A stretch of DNA of 64,000 nt, taken from Oryzobacter telluris. Its GTDB lineage: Bacteria; Actinomycetota; Actinomycetes; Actinomycetales; Dermatophilaceae. The first letter of the stretch is position 1. Each line of letters opens with the position of its first letter. The notes under the pieces were generated by a model that did no database searches, was not told the origin of the DNA, and worked only from the letters and a program-made list of their open reading frames with translations. Below, piece after piece: positions 7,953-16,172 of the stretch. Both the position numbers and the translations under genes were made by a program. The DNA lies in NCBI RefSeq assembly GCF_043099285.1, contig NZ_CP170723.1:2852001-2916000 (forward strand). Reading direction: 5' to 3'.

Positions 7953-9650
7953 TCACTCGACCCCGATGAGGAGGGGGTAGACGGGCTGGCCGCCGTCGAT
8001 GACGACCACCTCGACCTCGGGGCGCTCACGCTCGAGGACGGCGGCGACGCCCTCGGCCAGGCCGTCGGCCGCGTCGGCGCCGGCCACGAGGGTGACGAGC
8101 TCGCCACCGCCGCCCAGCAGCCGGGTGAGCACCTCGACGGCCGCCGCCTCGAGGTCCTTGCCGAGGAAGGCGATGTCGCCGTCGACGATGCCGAGCACGT
8201 CACCCGGCTGGCAGACCCCGGCCCAGGTGAGCGCCTCCTTCGAGGCGACCGAGACGGCACCGTGCCGCGTGGCGACGGCGGCGCCCGTCATCGCGACGAC
8301 GTTGGTGTGCACCGGCCTCGCCGGGTCGAGGACCGCGAGCGCGGCCAACGCCTGGACCGTGGTGCGCGCGGGGACGACGTGGGTGTCGACGCCGTCGGCG
8401 GTGGCGGCCTCGGCGGCGACCGCGGCGGCCATGAGGGTGTCCTTGTCGGCGGGGAGGATGACGACCGCCGTCGCTCGGGTCCGGCGCACGGCGTCGAGCA
8501 GCTGGCCGGCCGACGCGCGCCCGCCGGGCCCGCTGGGCACGACGACGGCGCCCGCCTCCTCGAGCAGCGCGCCGATGCCGGGCCCCGCCGAGCAGGCGAC
8601 GACTCCCACCGTGGCGACCGGCTCGCGACCGGCGACCTGGGTCTCGAAGCGGGTGATGCGGATGCGCTCGGGGCGGCCCGCGGCGATGCCGGCCTCGACG
8701 GCGGCGCCGGGGTCGTCGACGTGGACGTGGACGTTCCAGAGGTCGGGTCCGCCGACCACGAGGAGGCTGTCGCCGAGGCCGTCGAGGGTGGTGCGCAGCG
8801 TCTCGACGCGGGCGTCGTCGGTGTCGAGGAGCAGGTACATGACCTCGTAGGCGGGGCCGTCGCCGATGCGCTGGCCCTCCGCGTCGAGCGGGTCGTGGCC
8901 GGGGAGGACGGTCGCGCCGTCGCCGCCCTCGGGGTGCCACTCGTCGCGACGCAGCAGGCCGGGCCCGCCCCCGAGGAGGTCGGCGTCGGTGACGCTCCAC
9001 CGGTCGGTGACGATCGACAGCAGGGACTCGAGCAGCACGACGCACCCGGCGCCCCCGGCGTCGACGACCCCGGCACGGCGCAGCACCTCGAGCTGCTCGG
9101 GGGTGCGGGCCAGGGCCTCCTGGGCGGCGTCGACCGCGGCCTCGACGACGTCGGCGAGGTTCCCCCCGCCCTCCGCCGCCTGCACGGCCGCGGCAGCCCC
9201 GGCATCGGCCACGGTGAGGATGGTGCCCTCCTGCGGGTGCGCCACGCTGGCCCGCGCGGTGCGGGCGCCGCGGGCGAGGGCGTCGGCCACGAGGACGGGG
9301 CCCGCCTCCTCCACGCCGCTGTCGAGTACGGCGTCGCACAGGCCGCCGACGAGCTGGCTGACGATGACGCCCGAGTTGCCGCGCGCCGACAGGAGGATGG
9401 CCCGCTTCAGCGAGCGGCACTCCTGGGCGAGGGTCGCGTGGCCGAGGACCCCGCCGGCCTCGTGGGACGCGACGACCTCGTCGATGGCGGCGTCGAGGGT
9501 GAGGTAGAGGTTGGTTCCGGTGTCGCCGTCCGGCACGGGGAAGACGTTGAGCGCGTCGATCTCGGTGCGCCGGGCCGCGAGGGCCGCCCGCGTGAGGAGC
9601 GCCCAGTGGCGGGCGTCGGCTGCGGTGAAGACGTCGGGCACGCGCCTCAC
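7953..9650 (-). CDS. DAK2 domain protein, FakA-like fatty acid kinase
   Basis: Related to FakA, the ATP-binding subunit that phosphorylates fatty acids carried by a DegV/FakB protein; no FakB-like gene lies nearby. The DAK2 domain begins NALNVFPVPDGDTGTN-like (seen as DALNVFPVPDGDTGTNLYLTLD), followed by SARGNSGVIVSQLVGGL and VDAGGAGCVVLLESLL. The C-terminal half is the FakA middle and DegV-like domain. Length is about 565 residues. The GTG at 9650 is taken as start; an in-frame ATG at 9674 or a GTG three codons on are alternatives. Gene order DAK2-recG-rsmD with divergent rpmB is standard in actinobacteria. It is not a dihydroxyacetone kinase despite the domain name. Confidence 0.85.
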   Translation of the reverse strand: MRRVPDVFTAADARHWALLTRAALAARRTEIDALNVFPVPDGDTGTNLYLTLDAAIDEVVASHEAGGVLGHATLAQECRSLKRAILLSARGNSGVIVSQLVGGLCDAVLDSGVEEAGPVLVADALARGARTARASVAHPQEGTILTVADAGAAAAVQAAEGGGNLADVVEAAVDAAQEALARTPEQLEVLRRAGVVDAGGAGCVVLLESLLSIVTDRWSVTDADLLGGGPGLLRRDEWHPEGGDGATVLPGHDPLDAEGQRIGDGPAYEVMYLLLDTDDARVETLRTTLDGLGDSLLVVGGPDLWNVHVHVDDPGAAVEAGIAAGRPERIRITRFETQVAGREPVATVGVVACSAGPGIGALLEEAGAVVVPSGPGGRASAGQLLDAVRRTRATAVVILPADKDTLMAAAVAAEAATADGVDTHVVPARTTVQALAALAVLDPARPVHTNVVAMTGAAVATRHGAVSVASKEALTWAGVCQPGDVLGIVDGDIAFLGKDLEAAAVEVLTRLLGGGGELVTLVAGADAADGLAEGVAAVLERERPEVEVVVIDGGQPVYPLLIGVE

Positions 9651-9687
9651 CGTACCGGCCACCCCTCCCGTCATCGCGGAGGGCGTT

Positions 9688-9717
9688 TTGGTGGGGCGGG
9701 CGGGGCTCGGCTACTCT
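9688..9717 (+). promoter_or_regulatory. Candidate promoter of rpmB
   Basis: A TTGGTG -35-like hexamer (9688-9693) is followed after 18 bp by TACTCT (9712-9717). Transcription would start near 9724, leaving a leader of about 60 nt before the rpmB GTG, which has the ribosome-binding site TAGGAG (9774-9779). Only the -10 is convincing. Confidence 0.4.
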
Positions 9718-9786
9718 TGTCAGGTTGCGTGCGCGCCGAGAGTGCCAGCAACGACCACCATTCGCACTTTACGTAGGAGATCACCC

Positions 9787-9981
9787 GTGGCTGCCAACTG
9801 CGACGTCTGCGGCAAGGGACCCGGCTTCGGGCACAGTGTCTCGCACTCCCACCGCCGCACCAAGCGCCGCTGGAACCCGAACATCCAGCGCGTCAAGGCC
9901 CTCGTCGGCGACGCCGGTGTCACCCCGAAGCGCCTCAACGTCTGCACCTCCTGCCTCAAGGCGGGCAAGGTCAAGCGCTGA
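9787..9981 (+). CDS. rpmB: 50S ribosomal protein L28
   Basis: Large-subunit ribosomal protein of 64 residues from a GTG start preceded by TAGGAG. The sequence has the family core GFGHSVSHSHRRTKRRWNPNIQRV. Two Cys pairs, CDVC near the N-terminus and CTSC near the C-terminus, make this the zinc-binding form, as with L32 in this window. A strong hairpin follows 15 nt after the stop. It is transcribed divergently from the DAK2-recG-rsmD group. Confidence 0.97.
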   Translation: MAANCDVCGKGPGFGHSVSHSHRRTKRRWNPNIQRVKALVGDAGVTPKRLNVCTSCLKAGKVKR

Positions 9982-9996
9982 CCCCCTGACGCACCC

Positions 9997-10034
9997 GGAA
10001 CGGGCGGCCCTCCATCACGGAGGCCGCCCGTTCC
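9997..10034 (+). terminator. rpmB terminator hairpin
   Basis: GGAACGGGCGGCC (9997-10009) pairs perfectly with GGCCGCCCGTTCC (10022-10034); a TCC/GGA pair inside the loop can extend the stem past a one-base bulge. There is no T tract, as is common for actinobacterial stems. It lies between the convergent genes rpmB and thiL and may serve both directions. Confidence 0.75.
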
Positions 10035-10054
10035 GCATGTCCGGGGCCACCTCG

Positions 10055-10162
10055 TTCGAGGTGTTCGCCCGGCACCCCACACAGGCCCAATACCTCGAAG
10101 CAACGCAGACCCGCCCGATTCGAGGTGGAACCCGACCACCTCAGGGTCGAACGTCACCTCGA
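10055..10162. repeat. Cluster of four TTCGAGGT sites in alternating orientation
   Basis: The 8-mer TTCGAGGT occurs at 10055-10062 and 10119-10126, and its complement ACCTCGA(A) at 10092-10099 and 10156-10162. The first pair extends to TTCGAGGTGTT / AATACCTCGAA with 10 of 11 bases complementary, giving a hairpin or a two-site operator. The last site lies inside the 3' end of thiL. Spacing between copies is about 27-37 bp. No known family is recognised. Confidence 0.5.
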
Positions 10163-11217
10163 CCCGGTGCAGAGGATGAGGGGTGCTGGGCGAAGTGGTC
10201 CCAGCCTCGGGCGTCCGCCACGACCCCGTCGACGGTGACGCGCGGACCGTCGCCACCCGCCGCCACCACCCGGCCGATGACGTGCCATGCCTCCTCGCCG
10301 CCCACCGGCAGCGACGCGGCGTCGGCGAACGTCCCGACGAGCGCGTGCTCCTCTCCCCCCGCGAGCACCTGGTGCAGCGCCGCCTCGGCCCCGAGTGCCA
10401 GGGCGAGAGGACCGGCGGCGTATCGGTCGCGCAGCACGGCACCGTCGAGGTCGACCGCCACCCCGCTCGCGGCAGCCACCCGACCCAGATCCGTCACCAG
10501 CCCGTCGGACACGTCGACCAACGCATGAGCGCCCGCCTGCGCCGCCTCGGGCCCGGCCCACCACGGCGCGACCGGAGCCCGGTGGTGCCGCATCAGGGCG
10601 CGCACCGCCAGCCCGCGCTCGTCGAGTGCGACACCCGGACCCGACCGGTCGGGGTCCGCTTCGCCCGCGAGGTACAGCGCCAGGCCGCCACCGGACAGCC
10701 CGAGCGAACCGCACACGGCGACCACGTCGCCGACGAGCGCCCCCGACCGCAGCACCGGAGGACGACCGCGCAGGTCCCCGAGCGCCGTCACGGTCACGAC
10801 GACGACACCGGGAGGGCCCGACGACAGGTCGCCGCCCACGACCGGCGCCGACGCGGCCTCCGCCACCGACGCGATCCCCCGAGCCAGGTCGACCGCCCAC
10901 CCGACGTCGAGCTCGGGGTCGGCGACGAGCGAGACGAGCAGCGCGGTGGGCGAGGCACCCATCGCCGCGACGTCCGCCAGGTTCTGGGTGGCCACCTTGA
11001 CCCCGACGTCGTGGGCGCTCGACCACTCGTCGCGCCAGTCGCGCACGCGCACCATCGAGTCGGTCGTCGCGACGACGGTCCCGGAGGGCGCGCCGACCAC
11101 CGCGGCGTCGTCGCCGGGACCCACGGGCACCGACCCCCACGACGGCGCGGAGGCCCGCGCGTAGACGGGGAAGACGCGCGCGAGGAGCTCGCCCTCGCTG
11201 ACCTCGCGCAACCGCAT
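10141..11217 (-). CDS. thiL: Thiamine-monophosphate kinase
   Basis: Phosphorylates thiamine monophosphate to the cofactor thiamine pyrophosphate. The 358-residue protein has the AIR-synthase-like fold: GPGDDAAVV near residue 33 (nucleotide/metal loop), TTDSMVRVRDWRDEWSSAHDVGVKVATQNLADVAAMGA, VVGGDLSSG, and in the second half VDVSDGLVTDLGRVA and GGEEHALVGTF. These match ThiL closely. The start MRLREVSEGELLARV is the ATG at the family N-terminus. It is convergent with rpmB and divergent from the Lrp-domain gene. No TPP riboswitch is seen upstream. Confidence 0.93.
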   Translation of the reverse strand: MRLREVSEGELLARVFPVYARASAPSWGSVPVGPGDDAAVVGAPSGTVVATTDSMVRVRDWRDEWSSAHDVGVKVATQNLADVAAMGASPTALLVSLVADPELDVGWAVDLARGIASVAEAASAPVVGGDLSSGPPGVVVVTVTALGDLRGRPPVLRSGALVGDVVAVCGSLGLSGGGLALYLAGEADPDRSGPGVALDERGLAVRALMRHHRAPVAPWWAGPEAAQAGAHALVDVSDGLVTDLGRVAAASGVAVDLDGAVLRDRYAAGPLALALGAEAALHQVLAGGEEHALVGTFADAASLPVGGEEAWHVIGRVVAAGGDGPRVTVDGVVADARGWDHFAQHPSSSAPGRGDVRP

Positions 11218-11346
11218 GCGACCAACCCTCCCGAGACGTGGGGACCACCGGCACGGTAGCGTCTGCAGCGCGCCGGTCACGACGGGCGCCCCCCGACCCC
11301 GGGGCCCTCCAGCGGCCCCGACCCCACACGAAGAGGTGGCAGCACA

Positions 11347-11580
11347 GTGGTACAGGCCTACATCCTGATCCAGACCGACGTCGGCCGGGCGGCGACCGTG
11401 GCCCACGCGATCGCCAACCTCGAGGGCGTCGCGCTGGCCGAGGACGTCACCGGCCCCTACGACGTCATCGCGCGCGTCGAGGCGCCGACCGTCGACGAGC
11501 TGGGCAAGCTCGTCATCGCGAAGATCCAGGACGTCGAGGGCATCACCCGCACCCTCACGTGCACGGTGGTCCACGTCTGA
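11347..11580 (+). CDS. Stand-alone Lrp/AsnC ligand-binding (RAM) domain protein
   Basis: 77 residues consisting only of the ligand-binding RAM domain of Lrp/AsnC regulators, with no DNA-binding helix-turn-helix. The sequence VQAYILIQTDVGRAATVAHAIANLEGV...GPYDVIARVEAPTVDELGKLVIAKIQ shows the expected beta-alpha-beta pattern. Such single-domain proteins are widespread in actinobacteria and probably bind amino acids as oligomers; their targets are mostly unknown. The GTG start follows GAAGAGG at a good distance. The 3' end overlaps the start of the next gene by about 22 nt. Confidence 0.88.
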   Translation: MVQAYILIQTDVGRAATVAHAIANLEGVALAEDVTGPYDVIARVEAPTVDELGKLVIAKIQDVEGITRTLTCTVVHV

Positions 11581-12035
11581 CCAGGACACCCAGCACCCTC
11601 TCGACGGCGGTCGCGCTCGGCGCGGCCGCCGTCGTGCTGTCGGCGTGCTCGTCGGGGGTCGAGGTCGTCGTGCCGAAGGGCGGAGAGAGCCCGGTGTGCG
11701 CGAGCGCCGGCATCCTCTTCCCGCAGGACGTCTCCGGGATGGAGCGCCGCGGCACCTCCCCCTCGAACCCGTCCGTCGCGGCCTGGGGCGACCCCGCCGT
11801 CATCGCCCGCTGCGGGGTGGCAGCCCCCGGCCCCACCGAGACCGAGTGCCTCGAGGTCGACGGCGTCGGCTGGATCCCGACCCCGCTGTCCGACGGCACC
11901 CGCTTCACCACCTTCGGCACCGAGCCGGCGCTCGAGGTGCTCGTGCCGAAGGACTACGCGCCAGAGGGGCTGCTGCTCCCCGCGTTCAGCGAGGCCGCGA
12001 AGACGTTGCCGCCCAACGGCCTCCAGTGCCGCTGA
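11559..12035 (+). CDS. DUF3515 family lipoprotein
   Basis: Exported lipoprotein of about 158 residues. It has a basic N-terminus, a hydrophobic stretch (STAVALGAAAVVLSAC) ending in a lipobox with the modified Cys near residue 30, then a Cys-containing domain with VCASAG, IARCGV, TECLEV and a terminal LQCR, which can form disulphides. Length and pattern fit DUF3515, whose function is unknown. The start is uncertain: GTG at 11559, which overlaps the preceding gene, gives a good signal peptide. It is convergent with ddl, with a 3-nt gap; the DUF3515-ddl-gpsA neighbourhood is common in actinobacteria. Confidence 0.8.
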   Translation: MHGGPRLTRTPSTLSTAVALGAAAVVLSACSSGVEVVVPKGGESPVCASAGILFPQDVSGMERRGTSPSNPSVAAWGDPAVIARCGVAAPGPTETECLEVDGVGWIPTPLSDGTRFTTFGTEPALEVLVPKDYAPEGLLLPAFSEAAKTLPPNGLQCR

Positions 12036-12038
12036 GGC

Positions 12039-13160
12039 TCAGCGAAGCCCGGTGCGACGGTCCAGGGCCAGCCAGACCAGCTCGTCGATGAGCTCGGGGT
12101 AGGTCAGGCCGGCGGCCGCCCACATCCGCGGGTACATCGAGCTCGGCGTGAACCCGGGCATCGTGTTGACCTCGTTGACGACGACGTCGCCGCCCTCGGT
12201 GTAGAAGAAGTCGACCCGGGCCAGTCCCTCGCAGCCGGCGACGTCGAACGCCGCCGCCGCCATCTCGCGGATACGCACGGCGACGTCGGCGGGGACGTCG
12301 GCCGGGCACTCGAGCCGCACGTCGGCGGCGGCGAGGTACTTGGCCTCGAAGTCGTAGAAGTCGTGGTTCTGCACGACGATGCACTCGCCGAGCTCGCTCG
12401 TGCGGGGCTCGTCGGTGCCACGCCCCTCGAGGACGCCGCACTCGATCTCGCGGCCGAAGATCGCGGCCTCGACGACGACCTTGGGGTCGTGCTCGCGGGC
12501 CGCCTCGATGGCCGCCTCGAGCGCCTCGGGCTCGGTGACCCGGGTGATACCCATGCTCGACCCGGCGCGCGCCGGCTTGACGAACACCGGCCAGCTGAGG
12601 GCGTGCACGGCGTCCATCGCGGCCCCGCGGTCGCGGCGCCACTCCTTGTCGGTGATGACGGCGTACGGCCCGACCGGCAGCCCCGCCGACGCGAGGAGCA
12701 CCTTCATCACGTGCTTGTCCATCATCGCCGCGGAGGCCGTGACGCCCGAGCCGACGTAGCGGACGTCGGCGAGGTCGAGCAGGCCCTGGATGGTGCCGTC
12801 CTCGCCGAACGGGCCGTGCAGGAGCGGGAAGACGACGTCGACCTCGCCGAGGGTGCGCGGCGGCTCCCCCGGCTCGTGGACGACGAGGGTGCGGTCGGTG
12901 GCCGAGGTCGGCACGATGACGCTGGCCGCCGTGGTGGACACCTCCGGCACGTGGTCGGACGTCAGCCGCAGCGAGGCCGGGTCGTCGGGCGCGAGCACCC
13001 AGTGGCCGTCCTTGGCGATCCCGACGGGCACGACCTCGTAGCGGTCACGGTCGAGGGCCTCGAGGACGCTCGCGGCGGTCGCGCACGACACCGCGTGCTC
13101 CGACGACCTCCCGCCGAAGACGAGGGCGATGCGGATCTTTCCGGCTGGGCGCTCAGTCAT
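12039..13160 (-). CDS. ddl: D-alanine--D-alanine ligase
   Basis: ATP-grasp enzyme making D-Ala-D-Ala for peptidoglycan; 373 residues, the long actinobacterial form. Visible motifs are VALVFGGRSSEHAVSCATAASVLEAL (about residues 10-35), FPLLHGPFGEDGTIQG, VRYVGSGVTASAAMMDK, VFVKPARAGSSMGITRV, and the metal-binding end VDFFYTEGGDVVVNEVNTMPGFTPSSMYPRM. The final motif carries the Asn/Glu that bind Mg. The protein is complete. It is divergent from the lyase gene at 13219. Confidence 0.96.
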   Translation of the reverse strand: MTERPAGKIRIALVFGGRSSEHAVSCATAASVLEALDRDRYEVVPVGIAKDGHWVLAPDDPASLRLTSDHVPEVSTTAASVIVPTSATDRTLVVHEPGEPPRTLGEVDVVFPLLHGPFGEDGTIQGLLDLADVRYVGSGVTASAAMMDKHVMKVLLASAGLPVGPYAVITDKEWRRDRGAAMDAVHALSWPVFVKPARAGSSMGITRVTEPEALEAAIEAAREHDPKVVVEAAIFGREIECGVLEGRGTDEPRTSELGECIVVQNHDFYDFEAKYLAAADVRLECPADVPADVAVRIREMAAAAFDVAGCEGLARVDFFYTEGGDVVVNEVNTMPGFTPSSMYPRMWAAAGLTYPELIDELVWLALDRRTGLR

Positions 13161-13206
13161 CGTCGCAAGACCCTACCCGTGACCACGGGCCCGACCCGAA
13201 ACCGCA

Positions 13207-13212
13207 TAGCCT
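13207..13212 (+). promoter_or_regulatory. Leaderless-type -10 element for the PLP lyase gene
   Basis: TAGCCT (TANNNT consensus) ends six bases before the GTG at 13219, so transcription would begin at the start codon itself. No clear -35 is seen at 16-18 bp upstream. The same geometry recurs at 20305, 29349 and 56243. Confidence 0.45.
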
Positions 13213-13218
13213 GACCGC

Positions 13219-14313
13219 GTGAGCGACTCCCCCGCCCCGCAGCCCCCTCTCGCCGCCGCCACCCGGGTCGTGACCCTCGGGCGGGAGGACGACGTCCCCG
13301 GCGCACAGGTCGGGGCACCCCTCGTCCTCACCTCCACGTACCGCGCGCACGGCGACACGATGTACGCCCGGTCGGGCAACCCGACGTGGACGGCGTTCGA
13401 GACCGCGCTCGGCTCGCTCGAGGGCGGCGACGCGCTCGTCTACTCCTCCGGGATGGGCGCGGTGTCCGCCGCGCTGTCCCTGGTCCCCCACGGCGGGGTC
13501 GTCGTGGCCCCGGACGCCGCCTACAACGGCGTGGTCTCCACGCTGGGCCAGCGCGAGGAGGCCGGCGAGCTCACCGTGCGCCGCGTCGACGTCACCGACA
13601 CCGACGCCGTGGTGGCCGCTCTCGACGGCGCGACCCTGCTGTGGCTGGAGTCGCCGACCAACCCGCTCCTCGAGGTCGCCGACCTCGCGACCGTGCTCGG
13701 CGCGGCCCGGGAACGAGGGGTGCTGTCGGTCGTCGACAACACCTTCGCCACGCCGCTGCTCCAGCGCCCGCTCGAGCTCGGTGCCGACGTCGTCGTCCAC
13801 TCGGTCACCAAGTACCTGTCCGGGCACAGCGACGTCGTCCTCGGCGCGGCGGTCACGGCGGCGACCGAGGCCGGCCGGGCGCTGCGCGACCGGCTCCTGC
13901 TGCACCGCACCCTCCACGGCGCGATCGCCGGCCCGATGGAGGTGTGGCTCGCGCTGCGCGGGCTGCGGACACTGCACCTGCGCGTCGAGCGCGCCGGGGC
14001 CAACGCCCTCGTCCTCGCCGAGCGGCTGCGCGACCACCCGGCCGTCGAGCGGGTCCGCCACCCCGGCTGGGGCGCGATCGTCTCCATCGAGGTCATGGGC
14101 GGACCCGAGGCGGCCGACCGTGCCGCCGACGCCACGCGGGTGTGGGTCAACTCCACGAGCCTGGGCGGGGTCGAGAGCCAGCTCGAACGGCGCCGGCGCA
14201 TCGCCACCGAGCCGAAGGCCGTGCCCGAGAACCTCCTGCGGCTGTCGGTCGGCGTCGAGGACGTCGACGACCTCTGGCGCGACCTCGACGCCGCGCTGCG
14301 CAGCGTCCTTTGA
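13219..14313 (+). CDS. Cystathionine gamma-synthase/lyase family PLP enzyme
   Basis: Trans-sulfuration family enzyme (Cys/Met metabolism PLP-dependent class) of 364 residues. It shows YARSGNPTWTAFETALGSLEGG, the cofactor motif YSSGMGAVSA, the LESPTNPLLEVADL strand, VVDNTFATPLLQRPLELGADVVVHSVTKYLSGHSDV with the PLP Lys in SVTKYLSGH, and the C-terminal NLLRLSVGVEDVDDL. The fold is clear but the reaction (gamma-synthase, gamma-lyase or methionine gamma-lyase) cannot be set from the sequence alone. It begins with GTG and appears to be transcribed without a leader. It is convergent with gpsA. Confidence 0.88.
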   Translation: MSDSPAPQPPLAAATRVVTLGREDDVPGAQVGAPLVLTSTYRAHGDTMYARSGNPTWTAFETALGSLEGGDALVYSSGMGAVSAALSLVPHGGVVVAPDAAYNGVVSTLGQREEAGELTVRRVDVTDTDAVVAALDGATLLWLESPTNPLLEVADLATVLGAARERGVLSVVDNTFATPLLQRPLELGADVVVHSVTKYLSGHSDVVLGAAVTAATEAGRALRDRLLLHRTLHGAIAGPMEVWLALRGLRTLHLRVERAGANALVLAERLRDHPAVERVRHPGWGAIVSIEVMGGPEAADRAADATRVWVNSTSLGGVESQLERRRRIATEPKAVPENLLRLSVGVEDVDDLWRDLDAALRSVL

Positions 14314-14326
14314 CGAGGTCGGGCCG

Positions 14327-15325
14327 CTAGGCCGTCTCGGCCTTGCGGGGGCGCGACAGCAGGGCAGTCACGACCTCCTGCGCGGTGCGGTCGTGCTGGA
14401 TCATCGCGTCGACCTGCTCGATGATCGGCACGTCGACGCCGTGGTTGCGCGACAGCTCGAGGATGGACGTGCACGACTTCACGCCCTCGGCCGTCTGCTT
14501 GGTGACGGCGACGACCTCGGACACCGACATGCCCTGCCCGAGCCGCACGCCGAAGGAGTGGTTGCGCGACAGGGGCGACATGCAGGTGGCGATGAGGTCA
14601 CCGACGCCGGCCAGGCCCGAGAACGTCGCCGCCTCGCCGCCGACCGCGAGGCCGAGGCGGATCGTCTCGGCCAGGCCGCGGGTGATGATCGACGCCTTGG
14701 AGTTGTCGCCCATCCCGAGGCCCTCGACCATCCCGACGGCGAGCGCGATGACGTTCTTCACCGCTCCGGCGATCTCGGTGCCGACGACGTCACTGGTCGT
14801 GTACGGCCGGAAGTACGGTGCGGCGCAGGCGGCGGCGACCCGCTCGGCCATCGCCTCGCTCGTGCAGGCCACGGTGGAGGCCGCCGGCTGCTTCACGGCG
14901 ATCTCCCGGGCGAGGTTGGGACCGGAGACGACGACGATCCGGTCGGGCTCGACCCCGCCGACCTCGGCGATGACCTCGGACATGCGCTTGGTCGTGCCGA
15001 GCTCGACCCCCTTCATCAGGGAGACGACGGCGGCCGACGACGGCAGGACCGGACCCCAGGCGGCGAGGTTGTCGCGCAGGGTCTGCGAGGGCACCGCGAG
15101 GACGATGACGTCGGCCCCGGCACCGGCCTCGGCGGGGTCGGTGGCGGCCCGGATGGTCTTGGGCAGGCGCAGCTCGGGGAGGTAGTCCTCGTTGCAGCCG
15201 GCGTTGATCTGCGCGACGACCTCGGGGCGGCGGCCCCACATCGTCACGGTCGTGCCGGCGTCGGCGAGCACCGAGGCGAAGGCGGTGCCCCAGCTCCCCG
15301 TGCCGTAGACCGCTGCGCTCGTCAT
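14327..15325 (-). CDS. gpsA: Glycerol-3-phosphate dehydrogenase [NAD(P)+]
   Basis: Reduces dihydroxyacetone phosphate to sn-glycerol 3-phosphate, the backbone of phospholipids. The 332 residues show the Rossmann loop VYGTGSWGTAFA at the N-terminus, VSLMKGVELGT, VSGPNLAREIA, and the catalytic block GAVKNVIALAVGM with its Lys, then GLAGVGDLIATCMSPLSRNHSFG. Its ATG overlaps the stop of plsC by four bases (ATGA), so plsC and gpsA are one operon that makes and acylates glycerol-3-phosphate. Confidence 0.96.
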   Translation of the reverse strand: MTSAAVYGTGSWGTAFASVLADAGTTVTMWGRRPEVVAQINAGCNEDYLPELRLPKTIRAATDPAEAGAGADVIVLAVPSQTLRDNLAAWGPVLPSSAAVVSLMKGVELGTTKRMSEVIAEVGGVEPDRIVVVSGPNLAREIAVKQPAASTVACTSEAMAERVAAACAAPYFRPYTTSDVVGTEIAGAVKNVIALAVGMVEGLGMGDNSKASIITRGLAETIRLGLAVGGEAATFSGLAGVGDLIATCMSPLSRNHSFGVRLGQGMSVSEVVAVTKQTAEGVKSCTSILELSRNHGVDVPIIEQVDAMIQHDRTAQEVVTALLSRPRKAETA

Positions 15326-16080
15326 GAGGCCTCCTCGAGGGGACGGGGCTTGCCCGTCGTGGTGACGCCGTGGGCGCGGGGGTCGAACCGGGTGCTCGGG
15401 GCCCGCTCGCCGCGGACGGCCTCGAGCTCGTGGGTGAGGGCGGCCATGATGCGGGCCGTGGCCTCGGTGAGGACCTCGGCGCTCATCGGGACCTCGTACA
15501 GGTCGGTGAGGTCGACGGGGCGTCCCGCGCGCACCGTCACGGTCTTCCTCGGGAAGAGGCGCAGCCGCTTGGAGTACGGGGGCAGGACGTCCTGGGCGCC
15601 CCACGTCGCGACCGGGACCACCGGGCAGCCGGTGGTGAGGGCGACCCGCGCCGCGCCGGTCTTGCCGCGCATCGGCCACAGGCCGGGGTCGCGGGTCAGG
15701 GAGCCCTCGGGGTAGATCGCCACGGTCTTGCCGGCCTCGACCGCCTCGACGGCGGAGCGGTAGGCGTCGGACGCGCGGCCGGTCTCGCGGTGCACGGGGA
15801 TCTGGTCGGCCCCGCGCAGCACCGCGCCGACGAGCGGCACGCGGAAGACCTCGATCTTGCCGAGGTAGCGCGGCGCGTACCCGTGGTCGACGAGGAAGTG
15901 CCCGAAGACGAGGGGGTCGACGTGCGAGTAGTGGTTGGTGACGACGACGAACCCGCCCTCGGCAGGCAGGTTCTCGGCACCGAACCAGCGGCGCTTGGTG
16001 AAGGCCATGAGCATCGGCCGGAGGACGGCGACGGCGAACCGGTAGGCAGGGGGCCGGGAGTGGTCCGTGGGGTTCGTCAC
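15322..16080 (-). CDS. 1-acyl-sn-glycerol-3-phosphate acyltransferase family protein
   Basis: PlsC-type acyltransferase of phospholipid synthesis, 252 residues. The catalytic HX4D motif is in VTNHYSHVDPLVFG (about residues 47-60), followed by the substrate motif VPLVGAVLRGADQIPVHRETG and the IYPEGSLTRD block (about residue 122). The N-terminal hydrophobic stretch probably associates with the membrane. The GTG start (VTNPTDHSRPPAYRF) is supported by the family N-terminus. Coupling to gpsA by a 4-nt overlap fits a joint role in phosphatidic acid supply. Acyl donor and position are inferred from the family. Confidence 0.9.
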   Translation of the reverse strand: MTNPTDHSRPPAYRFAVAVLRPMLMAFTKRRWFGAENLPAEGGFVVVTNHYSHVDPLVFGHFLVDHGYAPRYLGKIEVFRVPLVGAVLRGADQIPVHRETGRASDAYRSAVEAVEAGKTVAIYPEGSLTRDPGLWPMRGKTGAARVALTTGCPVVPVATWGAQDVLPPYSKRLRLFPRKTVTVRAGRPVDLTDLYEVPMSAEVLTEATARIMAALTHELEAVRGERAPSTRFDPRAHGVTTTGKPRPLEEAS

Positions 16081-16172
16081 GCGCTGCCTTCCGTGCGGGT
16101 CGGGGTCACCGCATTGTGGTCCGCGGGTGGGTCGATGTCGAGCGCGGCACGAGGTGTTGCGAGGATCGGACC

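Noticed and set aside
5840..7969. Open frame of 709 codons on the plus strand
   Set aside because: Antisense to recG, which has all helicase motifs; composition of the plus frame is a reading of its complement.
7953..9650. Dihydroxyacetone kinase
   Set aside because: Only the DAK2 part is shared; the architecture and gene neighbourhood are those of FakA-like proteins.
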